From: Saturnia japonica
Lineage: Eukaryota; Arthropoda; Insecta; Lepidoptera; Saturniidae
DNA length: 64,000 nucleotides
Direction: 5' to 3'
NCBI GenBank assembly: GCA_033032175.1
Contig: CM065314.1
Location: 1,674,001 to 1,738,000, forward strand
The notes beneath the pieces were generated by a model. That model was not told the origin of the DNA. It saw nothing but the letters and a program-made list of their open reading frames with translations, and made no database searches. The position numbers and the translations under genes were made by a program. Shown piece after piece: positions 33,901-38,339 of the stretch; position 1 is the stretch's first letter; every line of letters starts with the position of its first letter.

Positions 33901-34411
33901 CTCCACCTGACTTATTTGTAGGTTTTTTAATGCCTACAATTATGTAGTACATTAATTTGCTATATCTCTTATAGTTTACTCAGCATAAGCCATTTAAGCG
34001 CCCGAAATGATTCACAATGACAGTTTTTTTATTTGTGCGGAACCCTAATTATTTTTCTAAAATAAAAGTAGCCTAAGTTACTCCCTATAAAATCAGCTAT
34101 CTACTAGTGAAATTCTCGTCGAAATCGGTCCAACCGTTTCGGAGATTACCCGGAACAAACAGACAGAGAGACAAAAATTTTAAAAATTGATTTTGTCCTT
34201 TATATATGTATCGTTTAAAAATTCATATGAATTTAGTAAAAAGTAGTTATTTTGACATTGCAAACGGACACTTCAATTTTATTAATTGTATGTATAGATA
34301 GATAGAGAGAAGCAAATTTGTTTTGTTTCTTGGAATATCTGTTTAAGTTTTGGATAGGATACTCAGGCTAATGTTTATTTTTCTTTTCAACAGGTTTAGA
34401 GCCAAATGGAT
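6894..34411 (+). CDS. SLC26A11-like: SLC26-family anion transporter gene (sodium-independent sulfate anion transporter, SLC26A11-like), 14 coding exons
   Basis: The fourteen exons listed separately join to 1770 coding bases (589 residues plus stop). Every intron is GT-AG and every phase matches. Intron lengths are 4972, 4160, 2779, 550, 1611, 2610, 2371, 1072, 1762, 1016, 721, 767 and 1357. The product is a polytopic membrane protein. Residues 1-56 are the cytoplasmic N terminus. Residues 57 to about 475 are the SLC26 transport core with diagnostic blocks ITVGLTSIPQGIAYA (58-72), VGPTAIL (104-110), FISKPVISGFT (150-160), LESIAIAKAFA (319-329) and GSFTRTA (360-366). Residues 479-583 are a STAS domain. 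By family knowledge it exchanges sulfate and related anions; insect members are usually 550-650 residues. I infer the substrate from family only. Introns are loaded with transposons, several close to splice sites. Confidence 0.92.
7720..7975 (+). repeat. Dispersed repeat family I, copy 1 (intron 1)
   Basis: It carries blocks TTTTTAAAAATCCTAAATTAG, ACAACAGTGC and TGCTAGGCCAAT in an order repeated near 33420-33630 and 48240-48530. It is non-coding and its class is unknown. Confidence 0.55.
9240..9570 (+). repeat. Dispersed repeats (family L and lepidopteran LINE/SINE tail) in intron 1
   Basis: The segment GAGAGGTAGGG...AAATCTCCAAAGAAATTCTC...CCTTGTGTTGTG recurs at about 30760-30920 and, inverted, at about 26630-26740. 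It is followed by a GCGTCCATAGGCTA...CCATTAGGCGGGCCGTATGC segment that recurs at about 60940-61015 and, inverted, near 26245-26345. Confidence 0.5.
10850..11060 (+). repeat. SINE-like family C, copy 1 (intron 1)
   Basis: It has a pol III box-B-like GAGTTCGAATACC followed by GGTGAAGGAAAACGTCGTGATGAAA, a CATGGTGGTAG block, and an end at CCAGTCTTCCACTAGGC. The same order occurs at 20396, 36517, 52435 and 53600 (+) and 44283 and 57825 (-). This makes a tRNA-related SINE the most likely class. Confidence 0.6.
11900..12034 (+). CDS. SLC26A11-like: SLC26 gene exon 2 (residues 12-57)
   Basis: Acceptor TTATCCACAG precedes GA, which completes Gly12. The donor is GTAAGT after GCCG. It encodes a basic cytoplasmic stretch followed by RRLPVTIWLPKYNL (34-47) and IRDIIAG (51-57). 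This is the SLC26 N-terminal motif (arginine-rich, then WLPxY and D-x-IAG) leading into transmembrane helix 1. Both junctions are phase 1. Confidence 0.93.
12636..13120 (-). repeat. Dispersed repeat family F, copy 1 (intron 2)
   Basis: On the minus strand it runs from a GCCCGTGGCTTCGCTCACGT-like start through a TTTACTCAGCGTAAGCCATT block and TTGTTCCGGGTAATCTC (as read on +) to CAATTTTATTAATTGTATAG. The same order occurs near 22880, 33772 (+), 42930 and 27427 (-). The final GACAGACAGACA microsatellite and lack of an ORF suggest LINE 3' UTR or non-autonomous copies. Confidence 0.6.
13255..13450 (-). repeat. Dispersed repeat family E, copy 1 (CRE-bearing)
   Basis: It shares GTCTGTGAGTCACGTG, ATGAATGATGACGTCACGGG and AGCGTTTTTGTG with copies at about 21660-21850 and 62060-62350 in the opposite orientation. 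It contains a TGACGTCA palindrome. No ORF. Confidence 0.6.
14020..14172 (+). repeat. Dispersed repeat family J, copy 1 (intron 2)
   Basis: Block order CCTTCAACTTTGAAG, ACGAGGAAACTC and TTGTTAAAAATTGTCTTG recurs at about 24020-24185 (+), 44090-44170 (-), 46250-46440 (-) and 58030-58265 (-). It is non-coding. Confidence 0.5.
14377..14735 (+). mobile_element. Non-autonomous Helitron, copy 1 (intron 2)
   Basis: The element starts with TC (TCTATATATTAATACGTGAA) preceded by A. It ends with GATCGCTAG followed by T, so it sits between A and T as Helitrons do. A hairpin GGTCGAA/TTCGACC lies about 10 bases before the terminal CTAG. It has no terminal inverted repeats and no Rep/helicase ORF, so it would depend on an autonomous Helitron. 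Four relatives lie in this window. The 5' end resembles a short Helitron family widespread in Lepidoptera. Confidence 0.88.
16195..16265 (+). CDS. SLC26A11-like: SLC26 gene exon 3 (residues 57-80)
   Basis: The acceptor is CCCTTTCGCAG; GT completes Gly57, and the donor is GTAATA after CAG. It encodes ITVGLTSIPQGIAYAMVAGL then PPQ. This is the first transmembrane segment block of SLC26 transporters and one of their best conserved signatures. The junction with exon 4 is phase 0. Confidence 0.95.
16372..16510 (+). repeat. Dispersed repeat family M (intron 3)
   Basis: TTTATTCAATTTGGGCCCTAAG, GGCATTTATGAAAGTAAAAA, CCGGTTCGGAAAATAT and GAAGAACCGG occur in the order of a common lepidopteran interspersed repeat. 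Inverted partial copies lie at about 43820-43870 and 45190-45270, with a fragment at about 58680. Confidence 0.5.
16555..16690 (+). repeat. Partial solo LTR of the TRIM family (intron 3)
   Basis: From GGCGCTATAGAAATTAACTC through AGAACCCGACTACAACCG, GCAGCTGCCCGCCAGAC and GGAGGATCCTCCC it matches the LTRs at 37455-37660 and 38141-38334 in reverse orientation. The LTR's 5' portion is missing and the 3' end diverges after CCCTTTTCTATG. It shows the family is dispersed, not a local duplication. Confidence 0.7.
17600..17860 (+). repeat. Dispersed repeat family A, copy 3 (intron 3)
   Basis: It shares AAACAAGATGGTGG, CAAAATGCATGCTTT, AACTATATCACGCAAAA and GTAGGGTCAAAAAACC with copy 1 in the same order. 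It is preceded by TTCTTGTTTTGGCGCC, which also precedes the copy near 31620. Confidence 0.65.
18043..18961 (-). mobile_element. Non-autonomous Helitron, copy 2, carrying an internal insert (intron 3)
   Basis: Minus-strand 3' end CTAG at 18046-18043, followed by T; 5' end TCTTTATATTAATACGTGAG at 18961, preceded by A. The outer parts match copy 1. About 570 bases that other copies lack lie between AAAGTTATT (about 18373) and CTCACGTATTAATA (about 18942). The total is 919 bases versus 283-359 for the others. Whether this is a captured fragment or a nested insertion is unresolved. Confidence 0.75.
18374..18742 (-). mobile_element. Possible solo LTR nested in Helitron copy 2
   Basis: On the minus strand it begins TGTAAGGATG and ends TTTATTCACA (TG...CA termini). 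It has a TATA-like TTAAATATAGCGG in the GC-rich middle and AATAAAA about 70 bases before the end. This order of promoter, polyadenylation signal and termini is that of an LTR. The flanks (GTTAT and ACTAG) do not match, so no target duplication supports the exact ends. The 137-codon frame here (18282-18695) is probably fortuitous. Confidence 0.4.
19045..19237 (+). CDS. SLC26A11-like: SLC26 gene exon 4 (residues 81-145)
   Basis: Acceptor TTGGTTTTCAG, donor GTAAGG. It encodes VGLYSSIFPG, CKDVTVGPTAILSALLAKYV and a helix ending LLLGVLQLG. The CKDVTVGPTAI block (99-109) forms the conserved SLC26 loop and half-helix near the anion site. Family members usually have Tyr where this protein has Val81 (QYGLYS versus QVGLYS). 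Confidence 0.96.
19788..19892 (+). CDS. SLC26A11-like: SLC26 gene exon 5 (residues 145-180)
   Basis: Acceptor TTTTTACAG, donor GTAAAC. GT completes Gly145. It encodes FLLDFISKPVISGFTTAAAL then QISASQLKSLFRIK. The FISxPVxSGFT helix and the following SQLK loop are strongly conserved in SLC26A11-type proteins. Confidence 0.95.
20396..20565 (+). repeat. SINE-like family C, copy 2 (intron 5)
   Basis: AGGTTCGACCTCG (box-B-like), CACAATGAGTCTGAGC, GGAAAACTTCATGATGAAAC and GCTACCACCCTCAAGTTGAA appear in family C order; divergent copy. Confidence 0.5.
21504..21622 (+). CDS. SLC26A11-like: SLC26 gene exon 6 (residues 180-219)
   Basis: Acceptor TTTTTAG, donor GTGAGT. GT completes Gly180. It encodes SSGDTFIHAIINFFKNIT, HLWDTVLGIVTIIALVLLK. 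This is the extracellular loop and next membrane helix of the transport core. The exon ends in phase 0. Confidence 0.93.
21660..21850 (+). repeat. Dispersed repeat family E, copy 2 (intron 6, close to the exon 6 donor)
   Basis: It begins about 38 bases after the exon 6 donor. It contains a 17-bp perfect inverted repeat, CGTGACGTCATCATTCA (21712-21728) and TGAATGATGACGTCACG (21771-21787). Each arm holds the palindrome TGACGTCA. Confidence 0.75.
21995..22501. mobile_element. MITE with terminal inverted repeats of about 85 bp (intron 6)
   Basis: The left end TTACCGGCCGTAAATAATGC continues through GTTAAAGAGGGAGATAATCG and GCGTCGTCTC. The right end read in reverse complement gives TTACCGGCTGTAAATAATTC, GTTAAAGAAGGAGATAATCG and GCGTCGTCTC. 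No transposase ORF lies between, so it is a non-autonomous DNA transposon. A clear target duplication is not seen at these ends. Confidence 0.75.
22880..23533 (+). repeat. Dispersed repeat family F, copy 2 (intron 6)
   Basis: It starts GGCTGTGCTCGCGGCTTCGG and runs through TTTACTCAGCGTAAGTCATT to CAATTTTATTAATTGTATAG. An internal tandem duplication of about 137 bases is marked by GATTACCCGGAACAAACAG at 23247 and 23384. Confidence 0.6.
24020..24185 (+). repeat. Dispersed repeat family J, copy 2 (just upstream of exon 7)
   Basis: CCTTCAATTTCGAAGG, CCAGGAAACTCTTG and TTGTTAAAAATTGTCTTG match copy 1. It ends about 48 bases before the exon 7 acceptor. Confidence 0.5.
24233..24395 (+). CDS. SLC26A11-like: SLC26 gene exon 7 (residues 220-274)
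   Basis: Acceptor ATTTTTTTACAG, donor GTCAGT. It encodes a cytoplasmic linker (RTTIPVTESSTRSRVFLSK) and helix WLYVIRARNALVVFVGAVIA, ending PFALTG. The RNAxVV helix and the Pro-Phe-x-Leu-Thr-Gly turn are typical of SLC26A11-type transporters. The donor is phase 1. Confidence 0.94.
24480..24936 (+). repeat. Dispersed repeat family O, copy 1 (intron 7)
   Basis: TTTTTTGTTACGCAAGTTCG, ATTGTTAATGATACG, CACAATAAGGTATTTAGTGA, GTACTTGCGGGAAGAA and ACCACGGGGC recur in reverse order and orientation at about 57080-57725. A 5' part also occurs at about 63545-63800. It is probably a non-autonomous element or LINE 3' part. Confidence 0.5.
24937..25175 (-). pseudogene. CR1-like LINE 3' end (C terminus of RT ORF plus 3' UTR), intron 7
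   Basis: On the minus strand it matches the 3' end of the LINE at 41341-42290. It shares ATCATACTAATTT, GCCGTAACAGCAGCACGACT, CTACGTAGGTTTTACTTGGA, CTTTCTCTTGCTCCCCTGGA and TGCAATAAAGAATATAATA. About 40 bases of the coding part are deleted relative to that copy, so it is dead. Confidence 0.75.
25780..25925 (+). repeat. Dispersed repeat family A, copy 4 (intron 7)
   Basis: AAAATGCATGTTCCTAG, CCACTTCACTTGTGCACA and CAAGATCCCGCCAAAA occur in family A order. Confidence 0.5.
26245..26760. repeat. Cluster of dispersed repeats before exon 8
   Basis: GCATATGACCCGCCTGATGG through TACCGTAGCC at about 26265-26305 is the inverted form of the segment near 9490-9540 and 60945-61010. At 26630-26740, AACACAATGCAGAGTTATC and AGAGAGAAATCTCTAGAGAT are the inverted form of family L (about 9300, 30800). 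The second ends about 30 bases before the exon 8 acceptor. Confidence 0.45.
26767..26931 (+). CDS. SLC26A11-like: SLC26 gene exon 8 (residues 274-329)
   Basis: Acceptor ATTGTTCTCAG, donor GTGAGT. GA completes Gly274. It encodes GKIEGGLPHFGPPPF then VYGPEGLVMPLVAILESIAI and AKAF. The GKIxxGLP turn and LESIAIAKAFA (319-329) are hallmark SLC26 sequences on the transport-core face. Confidence 0.97.
27055..27423. mobile_element. MITE with terminal inverted repeats of about 100 bp and TATA target duplication (intron 8)
   Basis: The left end is CAAGGTTATTGGTAATTCG and the right end, reverse complemented, is CAGGGTTTTTGGTAATTCG. Both continue through ACGTATTCCCGTTA, GTGATAGGG and ACCCCATATGCA to AACCATTTTTG. 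TATA flanks both sides (27051-27054 and 27424-27427). The roughly 150-base centre is AT-rich and non-coding. It would be moved by a transposase making TA or TATA duplications. Confidence 0.85.
27427..27740 (-). repeat. Dispersed repeat family F, copy (intron 8)
   Basis: CAATTAATAAAATTGAAG, GCTGAGTAAACCATAAGATA and TAATGTACTACATGATTG match other family F copies in minus orientation, with rearrangement further right. Confidence 0.45.
28004..28165 (+). CDS. SLC26A11-like: SLC26 gene exon 9 (residues 329-383)
   Basis: Acceptor TTCACCAG; CT completes Ala329. The donor GGGTAACA uses GT at 28166-28167. It encodes GASSVDGTQEMIAIGACNML then SMPATGSFTRTALN and SGVLTPAGSFFK. TQEMIAIG and ATGSFTRTA correspond to the conserved TM10/TM11 region of SLC26 proteins. 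A second AG at 28012-28013 would break the frame. A SINE begins directly after the donor GT. Confidence 0.95.
28168..28440 (-). mobile_element. tRNA-derived SINE family B, copy 1, abutting the exon 9 donor
   Basis: On the minus strand it begins ACTGCCTCATTAGGCTAGTG (box A region), has a box-B-like GGTTCGATCCC, and ends GTATGTTATGTTATGTT. Its tail (AACAT repeats on +) starts at 28168, immediately after the GT of the exon 9 splice donor. Related copies lie at 39101-39360 (-), 45432-45655 (+) and 55046-55297 (+). Confidence 0.88.
28900..29240 (+). pseudogene. Jockey-like LINE fragment: C terminus of reverse-transcriptase ORF (intron 9)
   Basis: The frame at 28881-29291 reads LSLEHRHEVSRC, RRIIRRREGYCPYAVD, FASTIIIRIANYYGVELPPG and VNRHLF. 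These correspond in order to the C-terminal tail of Jockey-type RT ORFs (LxLxHRRxVxxL, RRRxxYHPYxVD, FxxxFxPRTxxLWNxLP, FKRxVNRHL). The tail motifs PRT and LWN are eroded, and no RT core is present, so it is a decayed 5'-truncated copy. Confidence 0.65.
29498..29780 (+). mobile_element. Non-autonomous Helitron, copy 3 (intron 9)
   Basis: Starts TCTATATATTAATACGTGAA after A and ends GCGATCGCTAG before T. At 283 bases it is shorter than copy 1 through an internal deletion. The 3' hairpin is eroded (GGTCGAATTTCAAGC). Confidence 0.85.
29928..30068 (+). CDS. SLC26A11-like: SLC26 gene exon 10 (residues 383-430)
   Basis: Acceptor TTTACTTTCAG; CA completes Ala383. Donor GTGAGT. It encodes helix CLVLLSVTLLADAFYFIPRP and TLSGIIIVAMFSIIELSIIR, ending RLWRNS. 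The Tyr-Phe-Ile-Pro-x-x-x-Leu turn between helices is a family feature. Confidence 0.94.
30151..30430 (+). repeat. Dispersed repeat family G, copy (intron 10)
   Basis: GGAAACAAAAACCCGACTGC, GCCTATGTCATTCCCACAAT, CTAACGACATCTCGTATGCT and CTTTTTTGCAGTCGGGTAAA occur here and at about 36860-37115 (+) and 56790-57060 (-), with a part near 6020-6160. CCCGACTGC and GCAGTCGGG form an internal inverted pair, but similarity extends outside it. Confidence 0.6.
30760..30920 (+). repeat. Dispersed repeat family L, copy (intron 10)
   Basis: GAGGTAGGGGACAAAGAAAT, TCTTTGGAGATATCTC and AACCTTGTTGTGATG match the segment near 9300-9430. Confidence 0.45.
31085..31230 (+). CDS. SLC26A11-like: SLC26 gene exon 11 (residues 430-478)
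   Basis: Acceptor AAATATTTCAG; AG completes Lys430. Donor GTAAGC. It encodes the last membrane segments: LELLVYSVTVVMGACVGLEY, GILCGALADV and the conserved exit motif ARPGL before the STAS domain. Ends in phase 0. Confidence 0.95.
31395..31890 (+). repeat. Dispersed repeat family A, two adjacent copies (intron 11)
   Basis: Two head-to-tail copies: TTTAAAATGCATGTTCCTAG to GAGATCCCGGGG at about 31420-31585, and CTCAAAATGTATG to CTTCAAGATTCGGC at about 31720-31880. They are separated by a TTCTTGTTTTGGCGCC segment. The unit after the second copy runs to the exon 12 acceptor. Confidence 0.6.
31952..32113 (+). CDS. SLC26A11-like: SLC26 gene exon 12 (residues 479-532, STAS domain N-terminal half)
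   Basis: Acceptor TTTCTTCCGTCAG, donor GTGACT, both phase 0. It encodes NQDCIAITLFGKLTYACCEH then HTHIIILDARQLESLDFGVA. The pattern of a short strand (IAITLFGKL), helix, and strand IIILDARQLESLDF matches the STAS fold found at the C terminus of SLC26 and SulP proteins, which is cytoplasmic. Confidence 0.93.
32463..32530. repeat. 22-bp tandem repeat, about three units (intron 12)
   Basis: GTTTCTGAGATAAGCATATT, GTTTCTGAAATAAGCATATT and TTTTCTGATATAAACATA follow at 22-base spacing (32463, 32485, 32507). Confidence 0.75.
32569..32624. repeat. Cluster of CAACGTTG palindromes (intron 12)
   Basis: ACCAACGTTGGT (32569-32580) and CCCCAACGTTGGGG (32611-32624) are perfect palindromes. AACGTTG and CAACGT words lie between and after them. 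No known element is recognised. Confidence 0.8.
32881..33034 (+). CDS. SLC26A11-like: SLC26 gene exon 13 (residues 533-584, STAS domain C-terminal half)
   Basis: Acceptor AATATTGTTGCAG, donor GTAAGT. It encodes NLISVIVDLEKGHHTFLLWN then a helix (KESHQQLFEDLHPG) and a last strand. This completes the STAS domain. If the intron were retained, the frame would continue 18 codons through a lysine-rich tail before a stop. Confidence 0.92.
33420..33630 (+). repeat. Dispersed repeat family I, copy 2 (intron 13)
   Basis: TTTTTAAAAATCCTATATCAG, ACAGTGCGTACAAGTCTGGT and AGCTAGGCTAATTCGACG match copy 1 and the copy near 48270. Confidence 0.55.
33772..34300 (+). repeat. Dispersed repeat family F, copy 3 (intron 13)
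   Basis: GCTGTGCCCGTGGCTTCGCT start, TTTACTCAGCATAAGCCATT, GGAGATTACCCGGAACAAAC and CAATTTTATTAATTGTAT end. This is the most complete copy and it stops about 90 bases before the last exon. Confidence 0.65.
34392..34411 (+). CDS. SLC26A11-like: SLC26 gene exon 14 (residues 584-589 and stop)
   Basis: Acceptor TTTTCAACAG; GT completes Ser584, followed by LEPNG and TAA. Only 20 coding bases; the rest of the exon is 3' UTR. A possible ATTAAA polyadenylation signal lies at 34540-34545. The acceptor is preceded by a good T-rich tract. The assignment rests on splice signals and phase, since the coding part is too short for homology. Confidence 0.65.
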
Positions 34412-36516
34412 AACTATGAAGACAATATATCCATAGACAAAACTTATTAATATTGTAAAAAATATATGTAATATAATTAATATGAAAATTAATTAAGTAA
34501 CTGTAAATTTAATAACATTCCCCAGCAATTATTTAATTAATTAAATATTAAAAATAACCGCTTATTGACCACAAGTTAGATATTATGTTACATCTTACAT
34601 GATCTTAAGTGACGATGTGCTCGAAGGCTAATTTCAGAAGTGGGGGAGGTTCAACTGCTGAGTGATTCGTAAAGGATACTACTCTAACAGAATTCTTTTG
34701 TATTCCATATATTTTGTTGTTTCATCATGATGTTTTATCCGCGTTATGCTCTGGTTCGGGTTGGATTTAAAGGTCTGAAGGACCTGGGACAATCGAGAAA
34801 GGGTGGCTGTGAATAATTTTGAAAATTAATTATGTATATGCTTTAAGATATTTTGTGTATGTTAAGTCTTTCTATGTTAATATGTTTAAAAAAAAGACCC
34901 TCCCTTAAATCCGTTCCCGGCTCTGGTTAATTTCTCTGTTTTCTGATCTTTATCTGTTGGTTTTTATTGTAGTTCATGAATTTATGTTATTTGGCCATGA
35001 TATTATGTAAGTGTATAAGACACGTTGCTATTAAAAACGTACCGAGTGTTTTGTATCGATTGATCTCCCTCCTTGTTTAATATTCTTACGTCATCAGTAT
35101 CTAACTAAATATATTTAGGTTTAAGAATTCTTAATCGGTACATATATTATTATTGTTATTGTTAATATTATTTCATTCTAGTAAGTTGAATTTTGTAATA
35201 TTTTTGTTATTGAAATATATTAAATGAAAACACTTGTAATTTATTAATATGGAGTTTGATTGTAAAAAAAAAACATAAATTTAAATAGAAGTTATACAAT
35301 ACAAAGATTCCGTCTATACCAGGCGAACATAGAAGCAAGGAATGCAAGCATCATATACTCAAATCCAAACGATTTATTTCCAATCGTAAACACAAACGCA
35401 GATATTCCGGTCTTATGCTGTGTTTACATGTGCACAGTGACTTGTTTAAGAATGTACAATTTCAAAAGGATGACGGATGAGTCTAAATCTATCGATTTTA
35501 TCTTTCCTCATAGTAAATTAGCAAAATTCATCATTAATAATAATATAAATTCCTAAAGCCGTCTATTTATCTCATGATTTTGATTTTGTTTACTTATTCA
35601 AACAGCTACATCATTTTCCATTATTATTGTTATTATAATACTTTCCAATAAAATTATAATTTTGTTTGTTTGCATTACCATATATAAATAGAGGAAAGAA
35701 AACATATTTTATTTGACAAAGCCACAATTAAAAATATATAAAATATTAGCAACCGCCCGCGGCTACTTTCACTTTGATCTATACTAATATTTTTATTCCA
35801 ACTTTTCCACGGCAAGAAAAAAATCGCTGGACGCGTAGTGCTTATAGAAATCCTAGTTTCTTAATACCTTAATAACTTGTTATTGAATGAAGATATCGTG
35901 ATATTTTTTTTAAATAAATCGGCTGTGGTGTAAAACAAAAAAAAAATGATCAAAACGTGCACAACGGCAAACCTTTATTATTTTATTTATATAGACTTTA
36001 ACGGACCTTCAATTGAAATGAAACATGGAGTAAGAAAGTATGTATGTGTAATCGGTGACTCCTAGTGTAAAAGACGAGAATTTGTGTTAGGACTTGAAAA
36101 TAAAGATCCGGTTATGATAAAATAATACTTTAATAACTTTTAAATACACACGCTTAGGTGAAGACAATTTGTTTGGAACAGAACAGTCATTTTTAAATCA
36201 AACTTCACCATAGACCAAATCAACCATAGACTATTTTATTGACTACAACACTTCGTGACCATCAATATATGTTATTGAAATAAAATAATGGATAATCCAT
36301 CATTGGTTTCATTGATTGATGTTACTTTTTTTGTCAATTCTTGAAATAAATAAATAAACTGTACCTACAACAAAGAAAACCGTGAACCGAGTTCTATGTA
36401 AATGGCAAGTATTCCCTGTGTCTGCGTACTTTAACTGAAGCACGAAGATTTGTATGCTCCGTGACGAGAGGAAACATCGAAGGAAGCCTCATACGTTTTA
36501 TTATTTATTTATGTGA
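34412..36516. other. 3' UTR and intergenic AT-rich DNA
   Basis: It begins with the presumed 3' UTR of the transporter gene. I see no exon, RNA gene or recognisable element in the rest, only AT-rich sequence and short A/T runs. Confidence 0.4.
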
Positions 36517-36745
36517 ACTGGCAGCGTGTACAGTCACCGCGTCGATCGACGTGAGTTCGAATCCCTGCAATGATTCTGAGCTTACGGTGACGGAACAGAT
36601 CGTGACGAAACCATAACATGATGGTAGAGTATTTTCTAATGCCCGCGTGGCTTTATATCATCCTGAAGATGAAAATCTGACGCGAACCTGTAGGTGTGTT
36701 CCGGCAGCTGAACTTGAGTGCCAGTTTCCCATAGGCATAAGTAGC
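36517..36745 (+). repeat. SINE-like family C, copy 3
   Basis: GTGAGTTCGAATCCCTGCAA (box-B-like), GCTTACGGTGACGGAACAGA and TAGGTGTGTTCCGGCAGCTG occur in family order. Confidence 0.6.
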
Positions 36746-36854
36746 TTGTTACCATCTTGGGCCAAAATATTTAACACTAAATTCTATAAACGATTTTTAA
36801 AAACAAGCGTAACTGGATATTATAATTGCTAACAATGTATCTGTATTAATGAAA

Positions 36855-37115
36855 TAAATTATTAAAAAAGAAACAAAAAACTAAACTGCAACAAAATCAC
36901 ATATTTTTAAATATATTTTTGATTTTATTCGAATCCCAAACTTCGTACTTAAATATTATAAAGCCTATGTCACTCCCGCAATTAAGACTAATCTAACGAC
37001 ACCTCGTATGCTAAAATCCATCTCGCCGTTTAGGTTACAGAGCGTGCCAAAGAAATAGACATGCATACATACATACGTTCGAAAAACATAACTTCCTTTT
37101 CGCAGTCGGGTCAAA
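36855..37115 (+). repeat. Dispersed repeat family G, copy
   Basis: GCCTATGTCACTCCCGCAAT, CTAACGACACCTCGTATGCT and TTTTCGCAGTCGGGTC match the copy in intron 10. Confidence 0.6.
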
Positions 37116-37454
37116 TTAGCAGGAAAATTAGTATTAATTAATATGACTGTGATAATGTGTATATCAAAAGCACATAGCATTATGGTGCATTGCCATGCGG
37201 TAAGTCAAGTGACTAGCGAGCTGCGCTAACCTTCGATAAACGAGCCTTCAAAATAAATCCCAGTTAAAATTCAGCGAGCTAAGCCCATCTGAGTAATGGG
37301 TGAATATCCGAATGCGACATTTATACTAAGTAAACAACCAATAAATATAAAACGGTTTATACAATTCCGAAATTGCTTTGATCCGCTTTTTGTTTATGTC
37401 ATGTTTCAATTTTTAAACAATTGTTTACTTATGATATCGATATGTGTATATTTG

Positions 37455-37660
37455 TGTAGAAGAACTATAGTAAAGGGAGGATCCTCCGACCAGACGGGTG
37501 TTATGTCTGGCGGGCAGCTGCCCAACGGTTGTAGTCGGGTTCTTGTATACCTATATACTCAACGATTGAGTTAATTTCTATAGCGCAATGTAGGATAGTA
37601 GGATGCGTCTTATGTGGCTCGATAGATGTCGCTATGTGTCACTATGTAGATGTTGCTTCA
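37455..37660 (-). repeat. TRIM LTR (3' LTR in element sense)
   Basis: 206 bases, carrying GGGAGGATCCTCCGACCAGA and GTCTGGCGGGCAGCTGCCCA as in the partner LTR. It differs from the partner by several substitutions and short indels, so the insertion is not brand new. Confidence 0.88.
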
Positions 37661-38140
37661 TCACTCCCTTCCGAGACCGGAGGTCGATAGCAGGTTGAGT
37701 CGTCCATACATCTTGTGATGCTTGCCGGGCCAGTGGAATGTTCCAGTGAGTCGGAACCAGATGCCGCATAGTTCACGGTGAGTCGGAACTGTCTGCGGTG
37801 ATGCCCAGTGAGTCGGGGTGATGCTGCAAGAATGCTCCAGTGAGTCGGAGTGTTGCAGTGCTGCGTAGTGACTGGCTGCTGCGTCGACCAGGAGAGAAGT
37901 GTGTCTCTGCTTGCTGACTGGCCGAAGTGCAGTGTGCTGTGCCAAGGTCGCTGAAAAGGCTGTGGGTGATGACCAGGAATGCGCGTCCGCTGCATGCTGG
38001 TGTGGTGAGGATACCCGTAGTAGCCGTGAATGCTGGCTGGCTGTATAACTCGCTGCTCGAAAGATTGTGGAAGTGATGATGACGTCACGATGTAGCTGTG
38101 CGAAGAAGGTTACGCTGACGTTTATGCTCGGGGTCACCAG

Positions 38141-38334
38141 TGTAGAAGAACTATTGCAAAGGGAGGATCCTCCGACCAGACGGGTGTTATGTCTGGCGGG
38201 CAGTTGCCCAACGGTTGTAGTCGGGTTCTTGTATATATACTCAATTGAAGAGTTAATTTCTATAGCGCGATGTAGGATGCGTCGTATGTGGCTCGATAGA
38301 TGTCGCTATGTGTCACTATGTAGATGTCGCTACA
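38141..38334 (-). repeat. TRIM LTR (5' LTR in element sense)
   Basis: 194 bases with TGT...ACA termini, directly repeated at 37455-37660. Confidence 0.88.
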
Positions 38335-38339
38335 TTTGC

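Larger units (their letters stand above)
37455..38334 (-). mobile_element. Complete TRIM (miniature LTR retrotransposon)
   Basis: Two direct LTRs (37455-37660 and 38141-38334) flank a 480-base interior. On the minus strand the order is: LTR starting TGTAGCGACATC; a primer-binding-site-like TGGTGACCCCGA (38139-38128) right after it; the interior; a purine tract GGAAGGGAGTGA (37672-37661); then the second LTR ending TTCTTCTACA. TTTG flanks both ends (37451-37454 and 38335-38338), fitting a 4-bp target duplication. No gag, protease or RT motif is present, so it must be mobilised by a larger relative. Two overlapping minus-strand frames of about 150 codons in the interior have no recognisable domain. 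A partial solo LTR of the family lies in intron 3. Confidence 0.85.

Noticed and set aside
37642..38137. Two overlapping minus-strand ORFs of 148 and 158 codons
   Set aside because: They lie wholly in the interior and LTR edge of the TRIM, overlap each other in different frames, and show no domain; both are kept open by a repeated GC-rich word.
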